From NCBI GenBank assembly GCA_026990815.1, contig JALXCS010000181.1, positions 1 to 19,499 on the forward strand: a DNA stretch of 19,499 nucleotides, written 5' to 3'. This document shows, in pieces, positions 8,710 through 15,787 of the stretch. The notes below the pieces were generated by a model, which saw only the letters and a list, made by a program, of their open reading frames with translations, ran no database searches and was not told the DNA's origin. Within the stretch, counting starts at the first letter, position 1. The number at the start of each line of letters is the position of its first letter. The position numbers and the translations under genes were made by a program. This stretch comes from Methylomonas sp. (GTDB taxonomy: Bacteria; Pseudomonadota; Gammaproteobacteria; Methylococcales; Methylomonadaceae).

Positions 8710-10041
8710 GTGGATAATAAGCAGGTAGTACCACGACTAGAAAATATAGTCAATGATATTCTTCAGGAGGCCAGTCAACAAGGGGCTAGTGCAGTCGAGG
8801 CTGGACTGAGCTCGGGGAGCGGGTTATCAGTGACCGCTCGACTGGGTGATGTTGAAACGATCGAACATAATTGCGATCAAAGCATGGCAGTCACTGTCTA
8901 TTTTGGCAAAAAAAAAGCATCGGCAAGCAGTACTGATTTATCACCGGGCTCAGTCAGGGAAACGGTAAGGGCAGCCTGTTCTATTGCTCAATATGCCAGT
9001 GAAGATGAATATGCAGGTTTGCCGGAGGAATCATTGCTGGCGACAGAATTCCCTGATCTTGATATCTTTCATCCCTGGAGCATTGATGTCGAACAGGCGA
9101 TTGAGTTGGCGCTAGAATGCGAGGATGCAGCCAGATCATTCCACCCGGATATCAGTAATTCTGAAGGCGCTTCGGTTGATACTTATCAAGGTATCAGAGT
9201 GTTGGGTAATTCCTTAGGATTTATAAATGGTTATTCATCCACGCGGCATTCGTTGAGCTGTTCGGTACTTGGTCAGCGAGATGAAAGTATGCAGCGAGAC
9301 TATTGGTATAGTGTTGCAAGATGCTCTGAGGATTTGGAGTCGGCCCAAACAGTTGGTGAAAAAGCTGCAGCCCGGACAATTAGGCGTTTACAGGCCAGGT
9401 CTTTAAGTTCAAGGCAATGTCCAGTGGTTTATGCGGCAGATGTTGCTGGAAGTTTGCTGGGAACATTCGTTTCTGCAATTAGTGGCGGAAATCTTTATCG
9501 AAAATCCTCATTTTTACTTGATGCGCTTGATAAGCAAGTTTTTCCTAAATTTGTTCGTATTCTAGAGCAGCCTTATTTGCTGAGAGGATTGGGAAGTGCT
9601 GCCTACGATATTGAAGGAGTACAAACAAGGAATCGTGATTTGGTCAGTGAAGGCGTCCTTCGCTCCTATGTATTAAGCTGTTATTCAGCCAGAAAACTCG
9701 GCCTGCAAACCACAGGAAATGCTGGTGGCGTACGCAATTTGACTATTGATTCCGGCGAAGATGACTTCAAAGGTATACTAGAAAAGATGGATACCGGTTT
9801 GCTGGTGACAGAAATGATGGGTCAGGGTATCAATATGGTAACAGGAGATTATTCAAGAGGTGCTGCTGGTTTTTGGGTGGAAAAAGGAGAAATCCAGTAT
9901 CCAGTAGAAGAGATTACGATAGCTGGAAACATGAAAGATATGTTTAATAATATTGTAGCCGTTGGGAATGATGTTGATTATCGAGGGAATATCCGAACTG
10001 GTTCTATTCTGATCGAGGAAATGGCGATAGCTGGCGAATAA
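8710..10041 (+). CDS. pmbA: PmbA/TldE, partner subunit of the TldD/TldE peptidase
   Basis: The product is 443 aa (E. coli TldE is about 450 aa). It shares the overall TldD/E fold but has no HExxxH motif, as expected for the non-catalytic subunit. Recognisable stretches include SGLSVTARLGDVETIEHN near the N-terminus, SFHPDISNSEGASVDT in the middle, TGNAGGVRNL and VTEMMGQGINMVTGDYSRGAAGFWVEKGEI, and a C-terminal RGNIRTGSILIEEMAIAG. TldE completes the protease chamber around the TldD active site in the cytosol. Translation starts at GTG, supported by a GGAGAG eight bases upstream. The gene closes the maf-to-pmbA unit; the following 98 bp hold a possible promoter for a different transcript. Confidence 0.96.
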   Translation: MDNKQVVPRLENIVNDILQEASQQGASAVEAGLSSGSGLSVTARLGDVETIEHNCDQSMAVTVYFGKKKASASSTDLSPGSVRETVRAACSIAQYASEDEYAGLPEESLLATEFPDLDIFHPWSIDVEQAIELALECEDAARSFHPDISNSEGASVDTYQGIRVLGNSLGFINGYSSTRHSLSCSVLGQRDESMQRDYWYSVARCSEDLESAQTVGEKAAARTIRRLQARSLSSRQCPVVYAADVAGSLLGTFVSAISGGNLYRKSSFLLDALDKQVFPKFVRILEQPYLLRGLGSAAYDIEGVQTRNRDLVSEGVLRSYVLSCYSARKLGLQTTGNAGGVRNLTIDSGEDDFKGILEKMDTGLLVTEMMGQGINMVTGDYSRGAAGFWVEKGEIQYPVEEITIAGNMKDMFNNIVAVGNDVDYRGNIRTGSILIEEMAIAGE

Positions 10042-10076
10042 AATCAATGAATTAGCATGTTCTAAAGTATTATAAA

Positions 10077-10096
10077 CGGATTGCAAATGCTATCCG
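10077..10096. repeat. Small imperfect hairpin after pmbA
   Basis: CGGAT and ATCCG arms flank a second GC/GC pair around an AAAT loop, with one T-T mismatch. No T run follows, so it is a poor intrinsic terminator. It overlaps the candidate -35 at 10081-10086 and could instead be a protein-binding site, or chance. Confidence 0.3.
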
Positions 10097-10110
10097 GTTC
10101 AAAGTATATT
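10081..10110 (+). promoter_or_regulatory. Candidate sigma-70 promoter for the membrane protein/rubredoxin unit
   Basis: TTGCAA at 10081-10086 and TATATT at 10105-10110 are separated by 18 bp, about 30 bp before the ATG at 10140. It is the best promoter-like pair in the 98-bp gap after pmbA and fits a new transcription unit with a different function. It was read by eye only. Confidence 0.4.
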
Positions 10111-10139
10111 ATCAGCCATTACAATAATAATGAGTTTTG

Positions 10140-11192
10140 ATGATGGTAGCGCAAATACTGGAAACAAAAGAGCAACAAACAGCTGTAAATAACTTATCAG
10201 TTTCTTTTCGTTTATTACTGGCATTGTATGCCATTATTCCTTTTTGTCTATTTCTGCAATTGATTGATACTCAGTTTTTCAATCATTACCTTCAACAAAG
10301 TTTGCCGACCAGCCCCACTCATTTTATTTTATTTCAAATCCTGTTCGGTACTCCCCACATTGTCGCCAGCGCGATCATCCTGACAACAAATACTGAGTAC
10401 TTTAAATTTTATCAATTTAAAGTGATAACCATGACCATTGCACTCGCAGTGTTTTTCGCAGTTGGTTCACAACTACTCAGTTATCGGGTTTTATACATTA
10501 TGGTTGCTTCCTGGACAGTTTTTCATGTTTTGAAGCAACAGTATGGTATTGCCAGGGGCGTATGTCGATTGCCAAGTTGGGCATTTTATCTGCAACTTGG
10601 TCTGGCAGTTGTTGCTGGAATTTTTATTTATATCGGGATTTTTTTAAATAAAAGTCTTGATGCCCAGCAAGCAGAATGGATAAAAAATATATCAGGTATT
10701 TTATGTGTGGCATTGTTTTTTGTTACAGTACTTTGTCATCGAATGGTTCCCAGTCTATTTGGGCAAATCTTTATGTGGGCCAATACCTTTTTGGTGCTGA
10801 GTAGTTTTTATTTATATGTTCAGCAATATTATTTTTTGGCTATACTGGTGCCCCGGCTGGTTCATGATACCACTGCCTATATTTTTTATGTGGTGCATGA
10901 CTATAATCGTCACCATGAGAAACCTAAAACTTTCTTGTACCAATGGGCAAAAAAAGTACGTATTCCAATAGTTATCGTGTTACCGGTGGTGTCGTTTGCT
11001 TTGGCTTTTGTTCTGCAAGCTTATGGAGACTATTATTTTAATATTCTCGTTGAGTTGTTTTTTGGAACTGAAATACATAAGGTGATCTCACTCGGGTTTC
11101 TTGGGTATTTGGGACTAATGCATTATTACACAGAGGCATTTACCTGGAAAAATGGTTCGCCATATCGGCGATATATTTCGTTTAGTAAGTAA
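10140..11192 (+). CDS. Polytopic membrane protein with conserved-looking histidines, function unknown
   Basis: I do not recognise this 350-aa protein with certainty. It has about eight or nine hydrophobic segments (roughly residues 22-42, 58-82, 94-130, 149-170, 184-228, 230-252, 274-294, 314-330). Histidines lie in or beside them: H73 in FGTPHIVAS, H129 in VFHVLKQQYG, H242 and H253 in the RLVHDTTAYIFYVVHDYNRHH stretch with H258/H259, H313 in TEIHKV, and H328 in LMHYYTEAFTWK. Such spacing recalls membrane metal oxygenases; the GTPH motif is faintly like the Brp/Blh carotene-cleavage family, but the AlkB/desaturase HxxxH, HxxHH set is not present. A rubredoxin gene follows after 16 bp, which would fit an electron-accepting enzyme; this is inference. 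The ATG at 10140 (or the next codon, also ATG) is preferred over an upstream TTG. No strong ribosome site is seen. Confidence 0.8.
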   Translation: MMVAQILETKEQQTAVNNLSVSFRLLLALYAIIPFCLFLQLIDTQFFNHYLQQSLPTSPTHFILFQILFGTPHIVASAIILTTNTEYFKFYQFKVITMTIALAVFFAVGSQLLSYRVLYIMVASWTVFHVLKQQYGIARGVCRLPSWAFYLQLGLAVVAGIFIYIGIFLNKSLDAQQAEWIKNISGILCVALFFVTVLCHRMVPSLFGQIFMWANTFLVLSSFYLYVQQYYFLAILVPRLVHDTTAYIFYVVHDYNRHHEKPKTFLYQWAKKVRIPIVIVLPVVSFALAFVLQAYGDYYFNILVELFFGTEIHKVISLGFLGYLGLMHYYTEAFTWKNGSPYRRYISFSK

Positions 11193-11208
11193 CAGCGGGA
11201 GAGAGGAA

Positions 11209-11379
11209 ATGGCAGAATACAAAAAATATCAATGCATGGAATGCGAGCATATTTATGATGAAGAAAAAGGCGACCCCGATAGCAGCATAGCCCCAGGCAC
11301 GTTATGGGACGATATTCCAGATGATTGGGTTTGCCCAATCTGTGGTGCACCTAAAAGTTTTTTCAAGCTGATGGAATAA
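11209..11379 (+). CDS. Rubredoxin
   Basis: This is a 56-aa one-iron electron carrier. The two CxxC knuckles that bind the iron are C9/C12 in QCMECEHIYDE and C42/C45 in WVCPICGAPKSFF. The usual aromatic core (Y4, Y7, W33, W40, F51) is kept. An in-frame start at 11152 would add 19 residues and overlap the upstream gene; the ATG at 11209 is chosen because GGGAG lies 7 bases before it and the protein then matches the standard rubredoxin length. Rubredoxins pass electrons from a flavoprotein reductase to oxidases, alkane hydroxylases or oxygen-detoxifying enzymes. The gene lies 16 bp after the histidine-rich membrane protein and probably shares its transcript. No rubredoxin reductase is in the window. 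Confidence 0.95.
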   Translation: MAEYKKYQCMECEHIYDEEKGDPDSSIAPGTLWDDIPDDWVCPICGAPKSFFKLME

Positions 11380-11416
11380 AATTTATTCATGGGATAAATT
11401 ATCCATCTGAAAAAGA

Positions 11417-11695
11417 TTAAAGTGCCATGATCACTTCAGGGCAATCAGTGAGATCCTGGTAAATATTATCGAGTTGTTGTTTGCTGGTTGCTTCGATAGT
11501 GATGGTGACAGCAGTGTAGTTTCCGCCTTTGCTGGGTTTGGATTTAATGGCATCATCCTGAACATTATCAACATGGCGTTTGATAATTTCAATAATGACA
11601 AGATCCAGCTCAGGACTTGTTTTACCTAATGCCTTAATTGGAAATTGGCAGGGAAATTCCAGTAGTGTCTCTTCTGTTTTGATTTCATCGCTCAT
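11417..11695 (-). CDS. ybeD: YbeD-like DUF493 family protein
   Basis: This is a small cytosolic protein of 92 aa (E. coli YbeD is 87 aa). The DUF493 pattern is visible: LEFPCQFPIKALG near residue 12, the VIIEIIKRH helix, the SKGGNYTAVTITIEA strand and SKQQLDNIYQDL. The fold resembles ACT-like regulatory domains; no biochemical role is established. The ATG at 11695 is chosen since it gives the family length; a longer frame would run further into the aminotransferase gene. Even so it overlaps the end of that gene by 11 bases. In Pseudomonas and E. coli ybeD is followed by lipB, linking it loosely to lipoate metabolism. Here lipB is absent and the gene ends 37 bp from the convergent rubredoxin gene. 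Confidence 0.88.
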   Translation of the reverse strand: MSDEIKTEETLLEFPCQFPIKALGKTSPELDLVIIEIIKRHVDNVQDDAIKSKPSKGGNYTAVTITIEATSKQQLDNIYQDLTDCPEVIMAL

Positions 11696-12533
11696 AAGGG
11701 TGCTTTTTAACTTGTTGAAAAAGGTCATGCATGGTTTGCCAGATTGGGCCCGGATGGCCAATACCTACTGGGTTTTTATCCAGTTCTACAACAGGTAAAA
11801 TTTCACGGGTCGAACTGGTCAGCCATATTTCACTTGCAGTTTTTAGCTCATTTAAAGTGATGACTTGTTCTTTCACCGGAATTTGGTTTTCTTTGGCCAG
11901 TTTGATGATCAATTGACGAGTAATTCCTGGTAAAATTTCGTTATTATTGGGCGGGGTCGTCAACACGCCATTAATCACCGCAAATACATTACTTGCAGCT
12001 CCTTCGGTCACGGTGTTATTCTTGATTAAAATGGCTTCTGTGCAATCTTGTTCAACAGCTTTCTGCCTTAACAAAATATTAGCTAGTAATGTCGTTGCTT
12101 TGATATTACATAATTCCCATCGCGTATCGTCCAGCGTAATTGCTTTGACACCTTTATCCCGATTGGAAAACTCTGCAATAGCAGAACACATCGCAAAAAT
12201 TGTTGGCTGAATTTCATCCGGGAAGGCGTGATCTCGTTTTTCGACAACGCCCCGGGTAATTTGAAGATAAATATATTGGGCCCGATTATCAGTCAATAAT
12301 GGCGTCAAAATATCCAGCCATTCCTGTTTGTTATAGAGAATCGGAAGTTGAATAAGTTTCAAACTGTTGTTGAGTCTGTCCAGATGCTCCTGAAAAAGAA
12401 ATAATTTGCCAGAATAGGCAGGAATAACCTCATAGACGCCATCACCAAACAGAAAGCCCCGGTCAAGTACCGAAACCTTGGCTTCGTTGAGTGGTAAATA
12501 CTCACCATTCAGATAGACGATTTTATTAGCCAT
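11685..12533 (-). CDS. dat: D-amino-acid aminotransferase (PLP fold-type IV)
   Basis: The product is 282 aa, in the branched-chain/D-amino-acid aminotransferase fold family. The PLP lysine is K145 in LCNIKATTLL and the cofactor-contacting glutamate is E177 in NNTVTEGAASNVF, the same positions as in Bacillus D-amino-acid transaminase. Substrate-pocket residues of that enzyme are also matched: Tyr in FGDGVYEV (Y34), and the Arg-x-His pair R100/H102 in EKRDHAFPD. These favour D-alanine/D-glutamate-type substrates over branched-chain L-amino acids or aminodeoxychorismate. The reaction moves the amino group between D-alanine and 2-oxoglutarate, giving pyruvate and D-glutamate. The gene starts 2 bp after the dacA stop and its end overlaps ybeD, so the three are probably co-transcribed. 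Confidence 0.9.
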   Translation of the reverse strand: MANKIVYLNGEYLPLNEAKVSVLDRGFLFGDGVYEVIPAYSGKLFLFQEHLDRLNNSLKLIQLPILYNKQEWLDILTPLLTDNRAQYIYLQITRGVVEKRDHAFPDEIQPTIFAMCSAIAEFSNRDKGVKAITLDDTRWELCNIKATTLLANILLRQKAVEQDCTEAILIKNNTVTEGAASNVFAVINGVLTTPPNNNEILPGITRQLIIKLAKENQIPVKEQVITLNELKTASEIWLTSSTREILPVVELDKNPVGIGHPGPIWQTMHDLFQQVKKHPYER

Positions 12534-12535
12534 GT

Positions 12536-13705
12536 TTATTGAATCATCAACATGGCTTCATCATACAGTTTTTGAAATAAACTGCCTTCCTTGACCGCTT
12601 CAAGTGCAATAAGAGGCCTGTTTGCAACTGCTTCACCGGCTAAACTGACATGGACTTCACCCAGTTTTTGGGCTTTTGAAACTGGAGCAATAATTTTACT
12701 GTCAATGGTTATATTGGCTTTTAAATCATTATAATGCCGTCTAGGTATGGTTACATATAGATCTTCTTCAAGGCCCAGTTTGACTTTTTGCGGCTCGCCT
12801 TTCCAGACTTTTGTTTCTGACAAAGGTGCCAAGGCTTGATAGAGCTTATGGGTTTCAAAAAAACGGAAGCCATAATTCAGCAAGCTTTGGTTGGCATTGG
12901 CCCGGGCATTCTCACTCTCTGTACCCATGACGACAGAAATTAAACGCATATTATTACGTTCTGCTGAAGCTACCAGACAATAACCGGCTGCTTCAGTGTG
13001 GCCAGTTTTTACACCATCAACGGTTTCATCGCGCCAGAGCAGGGCATTACGATTTTTTTGGGTGATGTTGTTATAACTGAATTGTTTTTCTGCAAACCAG
13101 GCATAATAATCAGGAAATTCTTTGATCAACGCCCGGGTAAGGGTCGCCAGATCCCGGGCAGTTGTGTAATGATCCGGGTCAGGCAAGCCCATGCTATTGC
13201 TGAAATGAGTATTAACCATATTTAAGCGTTGCGCATGTTGATTCATTAATTGCGCAAAGGTGGTTTCGTCGCCCGCAATATGTTCGGCTAATGCAACGCA
13301 AGCATCATTGCCAGATTGAATAATTATCCCCTTTAGCAAGTTTTCGACAGTAACTTGTTTATTAACCTCAATAAACATTCGCGAACCCGGTGTGCGCCAG
13401 GCTTTTTTGCTGACCGTGACTTGCTCATCAAGAGTGAGATGGCCATTAGCTAATTCACGAAACGCAATATAAATGCTCATGATTTTGGTAAGACTGGCCG
13501 GCGGCAGTTTTACATCTGCATTTTTTTCTGCCAGTACGCGGCCGCTGTCAAAATCCTCTAAGAAAAAACTTTTAGCAGAAAGTTTGGGCGCTGCAGGAAT
13601 TAAGATTTTTGATTCAGCAGTTGCCTGGAAGGAAATAATTAACAACAATAAAATAACGCTCGCTTTTAATGAGTTTGAAAAAAAACAAAAGTTTTTAAAT
13701 GTCAT
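12536..13705 (-). CDS. dacA: D-alanyl-D-alanine carboxypeptidase, PBP5/6 type
   Basis: The product is 389 aa with a signal peptide of about 30 residues (hydrophobic run VILLLLIISF, likely cleavage after ATA). The penicillin-binding motifs are complete: SLTK (S71 nucleophile, K74), SGN (S131-N133) and KTG (K233-G235). After the transpeptidase domain a beta-rich PBP5 C-terminal domain runs from about residue 290 to 370, ending in a short amphipathic tail (GSLFQKLYDEAMLMIQ) likely to anchor the protein at the outer face of the inner membrane. It trims the terminal D-Ala from pentapeptide stems and thereby limits cross-linking. The ATG at 13705 gives a sensible signal peptide, although no clear ribosome site precedes it. 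rlpA ends about 90 bp upstream and dat follows after 2 bp. Confidence 0.96.
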   Translation of the reverse strand: MTFKNFCFFSNSLKASVILLLLIISFQATAESKILIPAAPKLSAKSFFLEDFDSGRVLAEKNADVKLPPASLTKIMSIYIAFRELANGHLTLDEQVTVSKKAWRTPGSRMFIEVNKQVTVENLLKGIIIQSGNDACVALAEHIAGDETTFAQLMNQHAQRLNMVNTHFSNSMGLPDPDHYTTARDLATLTRALIKEFPDYYAWFAEKQFSYNNITQKNRNALLWRDETVDGVKTGHTEAAGYCLVASAERNNMRLISVVMGTESENARANANQSLLNYGFRFFETHKLYQALAPLSETKVWKGEPQKVKLGLEEDLYVTIPRRHYNDLKANITIDSKIIAPVSKAQKLGEVHVSLAGEAVANRPLIALEAVKEGSLFQKLYDEAMLMIQ

Positions 13706-13795
13706 GTTTGGTGTTATTGATTGAAATTAAAGGCGTATAGATAAAGTGTAAACTTGGCCTTTTTAATTCATCCGGATGGTTATTGAATTAGAAAG

Positions 13796-14635
13796 TTATT
13801 CTGCTGCTATTGTAACATGCTTCGGTGTTTGGGCGATTTTTTCAGTGACAAAATGACTGTTTGAGATGCCGAATTTAGCCAGTCGTTGCATTAATTGATC
13901 TGCTTCATTAACTGAAGATAAAGGGCCTAATTGTAGTTTGTAAAAACGTTGGTTATCGATAGTTTTGGTTTGTTGGATTCGATATCCAATATTTTGCAAA
14001 ATCGAAAGCTTGTTTTTCAGGGCAAGCGCATTGGTTTTTTGTCTGAAAGCCCCGACTTGGAGAAATATTTTTTCTTTAGATTTAGGTTGACGGGGTTTTG
14101 TTGAAACGACTTCCTCAGGCTCAACTGTTTGGACTTCAACGAACCCCGTTCCGGTTTTATGGATTCCCAGCTTGATAGCTGCAGCATAGGATAAATCTAT
14201 AATTCTATTGTCATGAAAAGGGCCGCGGTCATTGACCCGAACGACTACGCTGCGACCATTTTTTAAATTAGTTACCCTGACAAAACTGGGCAAAGGCAAT
14301 GTTTTATGGGCGGCGGTCATGGCAAACATATCATAAGTTTCGCCATTGGCGGTTTTTTTGCCATGAAATTTAGTGCCATACCAGGAAGAAATTCCGCGTT
14401 CTCGATAACCCTGGCCGCTGCGCATCACTTTATATCGTTTCCCCCAGACAGTGTATGAATCAGGATTAGCGTGTTTTGAATGGGGTTCAAAGCGAGGGAC
14501 TGCATCAGGAATGGATAATATATCCACCGGTATCTTACTTGGTGCGCTGTCTTTTATGCTAACCGGATCTGAAGAACACCCTCCCAGCAAATAAACAAGG
14601 GTAAAAAGATAGATATATCTGGTTTCAGGTATCAT
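13796..14635 (-). CDS. rlpA: RlpA, septal lytic transglycosylase lipoprotein
   Basis: The product is 279 aa from the ATG at 14635. A lipobox LLGGC follows a short hydrophobic signal, so the mature protein should be lipidated, probably at the outer membrane. The double-psi beta-barrel domain holds SSWYGTKFHGKKTANGE, AAHKTLPLPS and VRVNDRGPF; the Glu, His and Asp in these blocks match the catalytic residues of Pseudomonas RlpA. A C-terminal SPOR domain (from FLQVGAFRQ to about HFVTEK) would bind denuded glycan strands at the septum. An upstream in-frame TTG at 14668 has an AGGA five bases before it and would add 11 residues; the ATG gives the more typical lipoprotein signal (one Arg, then the hydrophobic core). 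A 152-bp gap with a likely promoter separates it from mltB, so it may be controlled separately. Confidence 0.94.
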   Translation of the reverse strand: MIPETRYIYLFTLVYLLGGCSSDPVSIKDSAPSKIPVDILSIPDAVPRFEPHSKHANPDSYTVWGKRYKVMRSGQGYRERGISSWYGTKFHGKKTANGETYDMFAMTAAHKTLPLPSFVRVTNLKNGRSVVVRVNDRGPFHDNRIIDLSYAAAIKLGIHKTGTGFVEVQTVEPEEVVSTKPRQPKSKEKIFLQVGAFRQKTNALALKNKLSILQNIGYRIQQTKTIDNQRFYKLQLGPLSSVNEADQLMQRLAKFGISNSHFVTEKIAQTPKHVTIAAE

Positions 14636-14703
14636 AAGCAAGTTAAAAAATATAAGCGTACCAAGCAATAAAGTCCTGGAAAAAATACTTGTAAGTTCAT
14701 ATC

Positions 14704-14727
14704 CCAGTAGTTTTCAGTATTTACTGG
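14704..14727. repeat. Inverted repeats at the predicted rlpA transcription start
   Basis: CAGTA-TT-TACTG (14715-14726) is a near-perfect 12-bp dyad. A third copy of the same pentamer (CAGTA in CCAGTA at 14704-14709) forms a wider 6-bp repeat with TACTGG at 14722-14727. It lies directly downstream of the TATAAT on the minus strand, where a repressor could act. Confidence 0.4.
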
Positions 14728-14728
14728 A

Positions 14729-14734
14729 ATTATA
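14729..14734 (-). promoter_or_regulatory. Likely -10 element of the rlpA promoter
   Basis: On the minus strand this reads as a perfect TATAAT, placing the start near 14722 and leaving an untranslated leader of about 87 bases. The -35 region at 17 bp spacing (TTAGCT) is poor, so an activator or an alternative sigma factor is possible. Confidence 0.45.
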
Positions 14735-14787
14735 GCGATAAATATCATGATAGCTAAATGCTTTTTTCTAAATGAAGCCTGCTAAAA

Positions 14788-15783
14788 TCATTTATTTGTC
14801 TTTTTAAAAGTATTTTTTTGTCCAAGAATTGCCTGGCTTAATTGAAATACCGCCATAGCATAAAGTGGGCTGCGATTATATCGGGTGATGACATAAAAAT
14901 TATTCAATCCAAGCCATAAATCTGTTGTGTCTGGTTGTTTAAATGCCAGTAATTTGACCTTGGTTGTTGCAGGCAAAGGGTCAACAAGGGTTATATTCAT
15001 TTGTTGGATTTTTTCAATAGTCGTATCGGGTCTTAGGCCTGAAGTCAGAAATTTTTTATATTGATCTCCTTGTGCAGTCACCGGAAAGGCGATTGCCTGA
15101 TTTTTTTTCCAGTGATGTTTGGCAAAATAATTACCAACACTGGCAATAGCGTCAGCAGTATTACTCCAGATATCTCTTTTTTCATCATCCTCAAAATCTG
15201 CAGCGTAGGCAATAAAGCTGCTAGGCATAAATTGTGGTAAACCCATTGCGCCAGCGTAGGAACCGGTGGGTTCAAGAGGATCCATGTTTTCATTGCGGCA
15301 TAACAGCAGAAAGCTTTCTAGCTCGCGCAGAAAAAATTTGCTTCGCTTGGGGTAGTTAAAACCCAGTGTAGACAGCGCATCAATAACTCTGTAAGTTCCA
15401 GTGCGTTTGCCATAAAGCGTTTCTACGCCAATGATGGCAACAATAATTTCCGGGGGTACGCTATATCGTTCCGCTGTTTTCTTGAGAGCATGTTCATTTT
15501 CTTTCCAGAATTTGACACCCCCTTGAATGCGGGATTCAGTGATAAAAATCTTTCGGTATTTATGCCAAGGCATGCCCTCAGCTGGTCTGGAGATAGCCTT
15601 TAGAATACTTTCCTTGATTTCTACATTGTCAAACCAGTGCTTTAGGTCAGCTTTATTGAAATCATGTTTGTTGTGCATTTGTTCAATAAAAACATTAATG
15701 GCATTTTGATCTTTAAATGTTGCATGGCTGTTGAATGCTAGAAATAATAAAATAAGCGTAATAAAATATCGATTGAGCTTCAT
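14788..15783 (-). CDS. mltB: Membrane-bound lytic transglycosylase B-type (GH103)
   Basis: This is a 331-aa lytic transglycosylase that cleaves glycan strands between MurNAc and GlcNAc, producing 1,6-anhydro ends. The catalytic glutamate is E121 in AIIGVETLYGKRTG. Other family blocks are GFNYPKRSKFF, GSYAGAMGLPQFMPSS, DIWSNTADAIASVGNYF and, at the end, YNRSPLYAMAVFQLSQAI. The N-terminus is a cleavable signal (hydrophobic ITLILLFLAF, likely cut after SHA) with no cysteine, so unlike E. coli MltB it should be a soluble periplasmic enzyme, not a lipoprotein. The ATG at 15783 lies 4 bp after the rodA stop, so it probably belongs to the mre-mrd transcript. The usual Pseudomonas order rodA-mltB-rlpA is kept. 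Confidence 0.94.
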   Translation of the reverse strand: MKLNRYFITLILLFLAFNSHATFKDQNAINVFIEQMHNKHDFNKADLKHWFDNVEIKESILKAISRPAEGMPWHKYRKIFITESRIQGGVKFWKENEHALKKTAERYSVPPEIIVAIIGVETLYGKRTGTYRVIDALSTLGFNYPKRSKFFLRELESFLLLCRNENMDPLEPTGSYAGAMGLPQFMPSSFIAYAADFEDDEKRDIWSNTADAIASVGNYFAKHHWKKNQAIAFPVTAQGDQYKKFLTSGLRPDTTIEKIQQMNITLVDPLPATTKVKLLAFKQPDTTDLWLGLNNFYVITRYNRSPLYAMAVFQLSQAILGQKNTFKKTNK

Positions 15784-15787
15784 TGGA

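Noticed and set aside
6645..10041. A microcin-like modified-peptide cluster around tldD/pmbA
   Set aside because: No small precursor peptide, cyclodehydratase or exporter gene was seen between or beside the two genes; the setting is the common housekeeping one.
10140..11192. AlkB-type alkane hydroxylase or fatty-acid desaturase paired with rubredoxin
   Set aside because: The eight-histidine HxxxH / HxxHH / HxxHH boxes of those families are missing; the histidine arrangement is different.
11391..11406. GGATAA-A-TTATCC inverted repeat between rubredoxin and ybeD as a bidirectional terminator
   Set aside because: The stem is short and AT-rich with a one-base centre, and no T run follows on either strand. 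It is not convincing as an intrinsic terminator.
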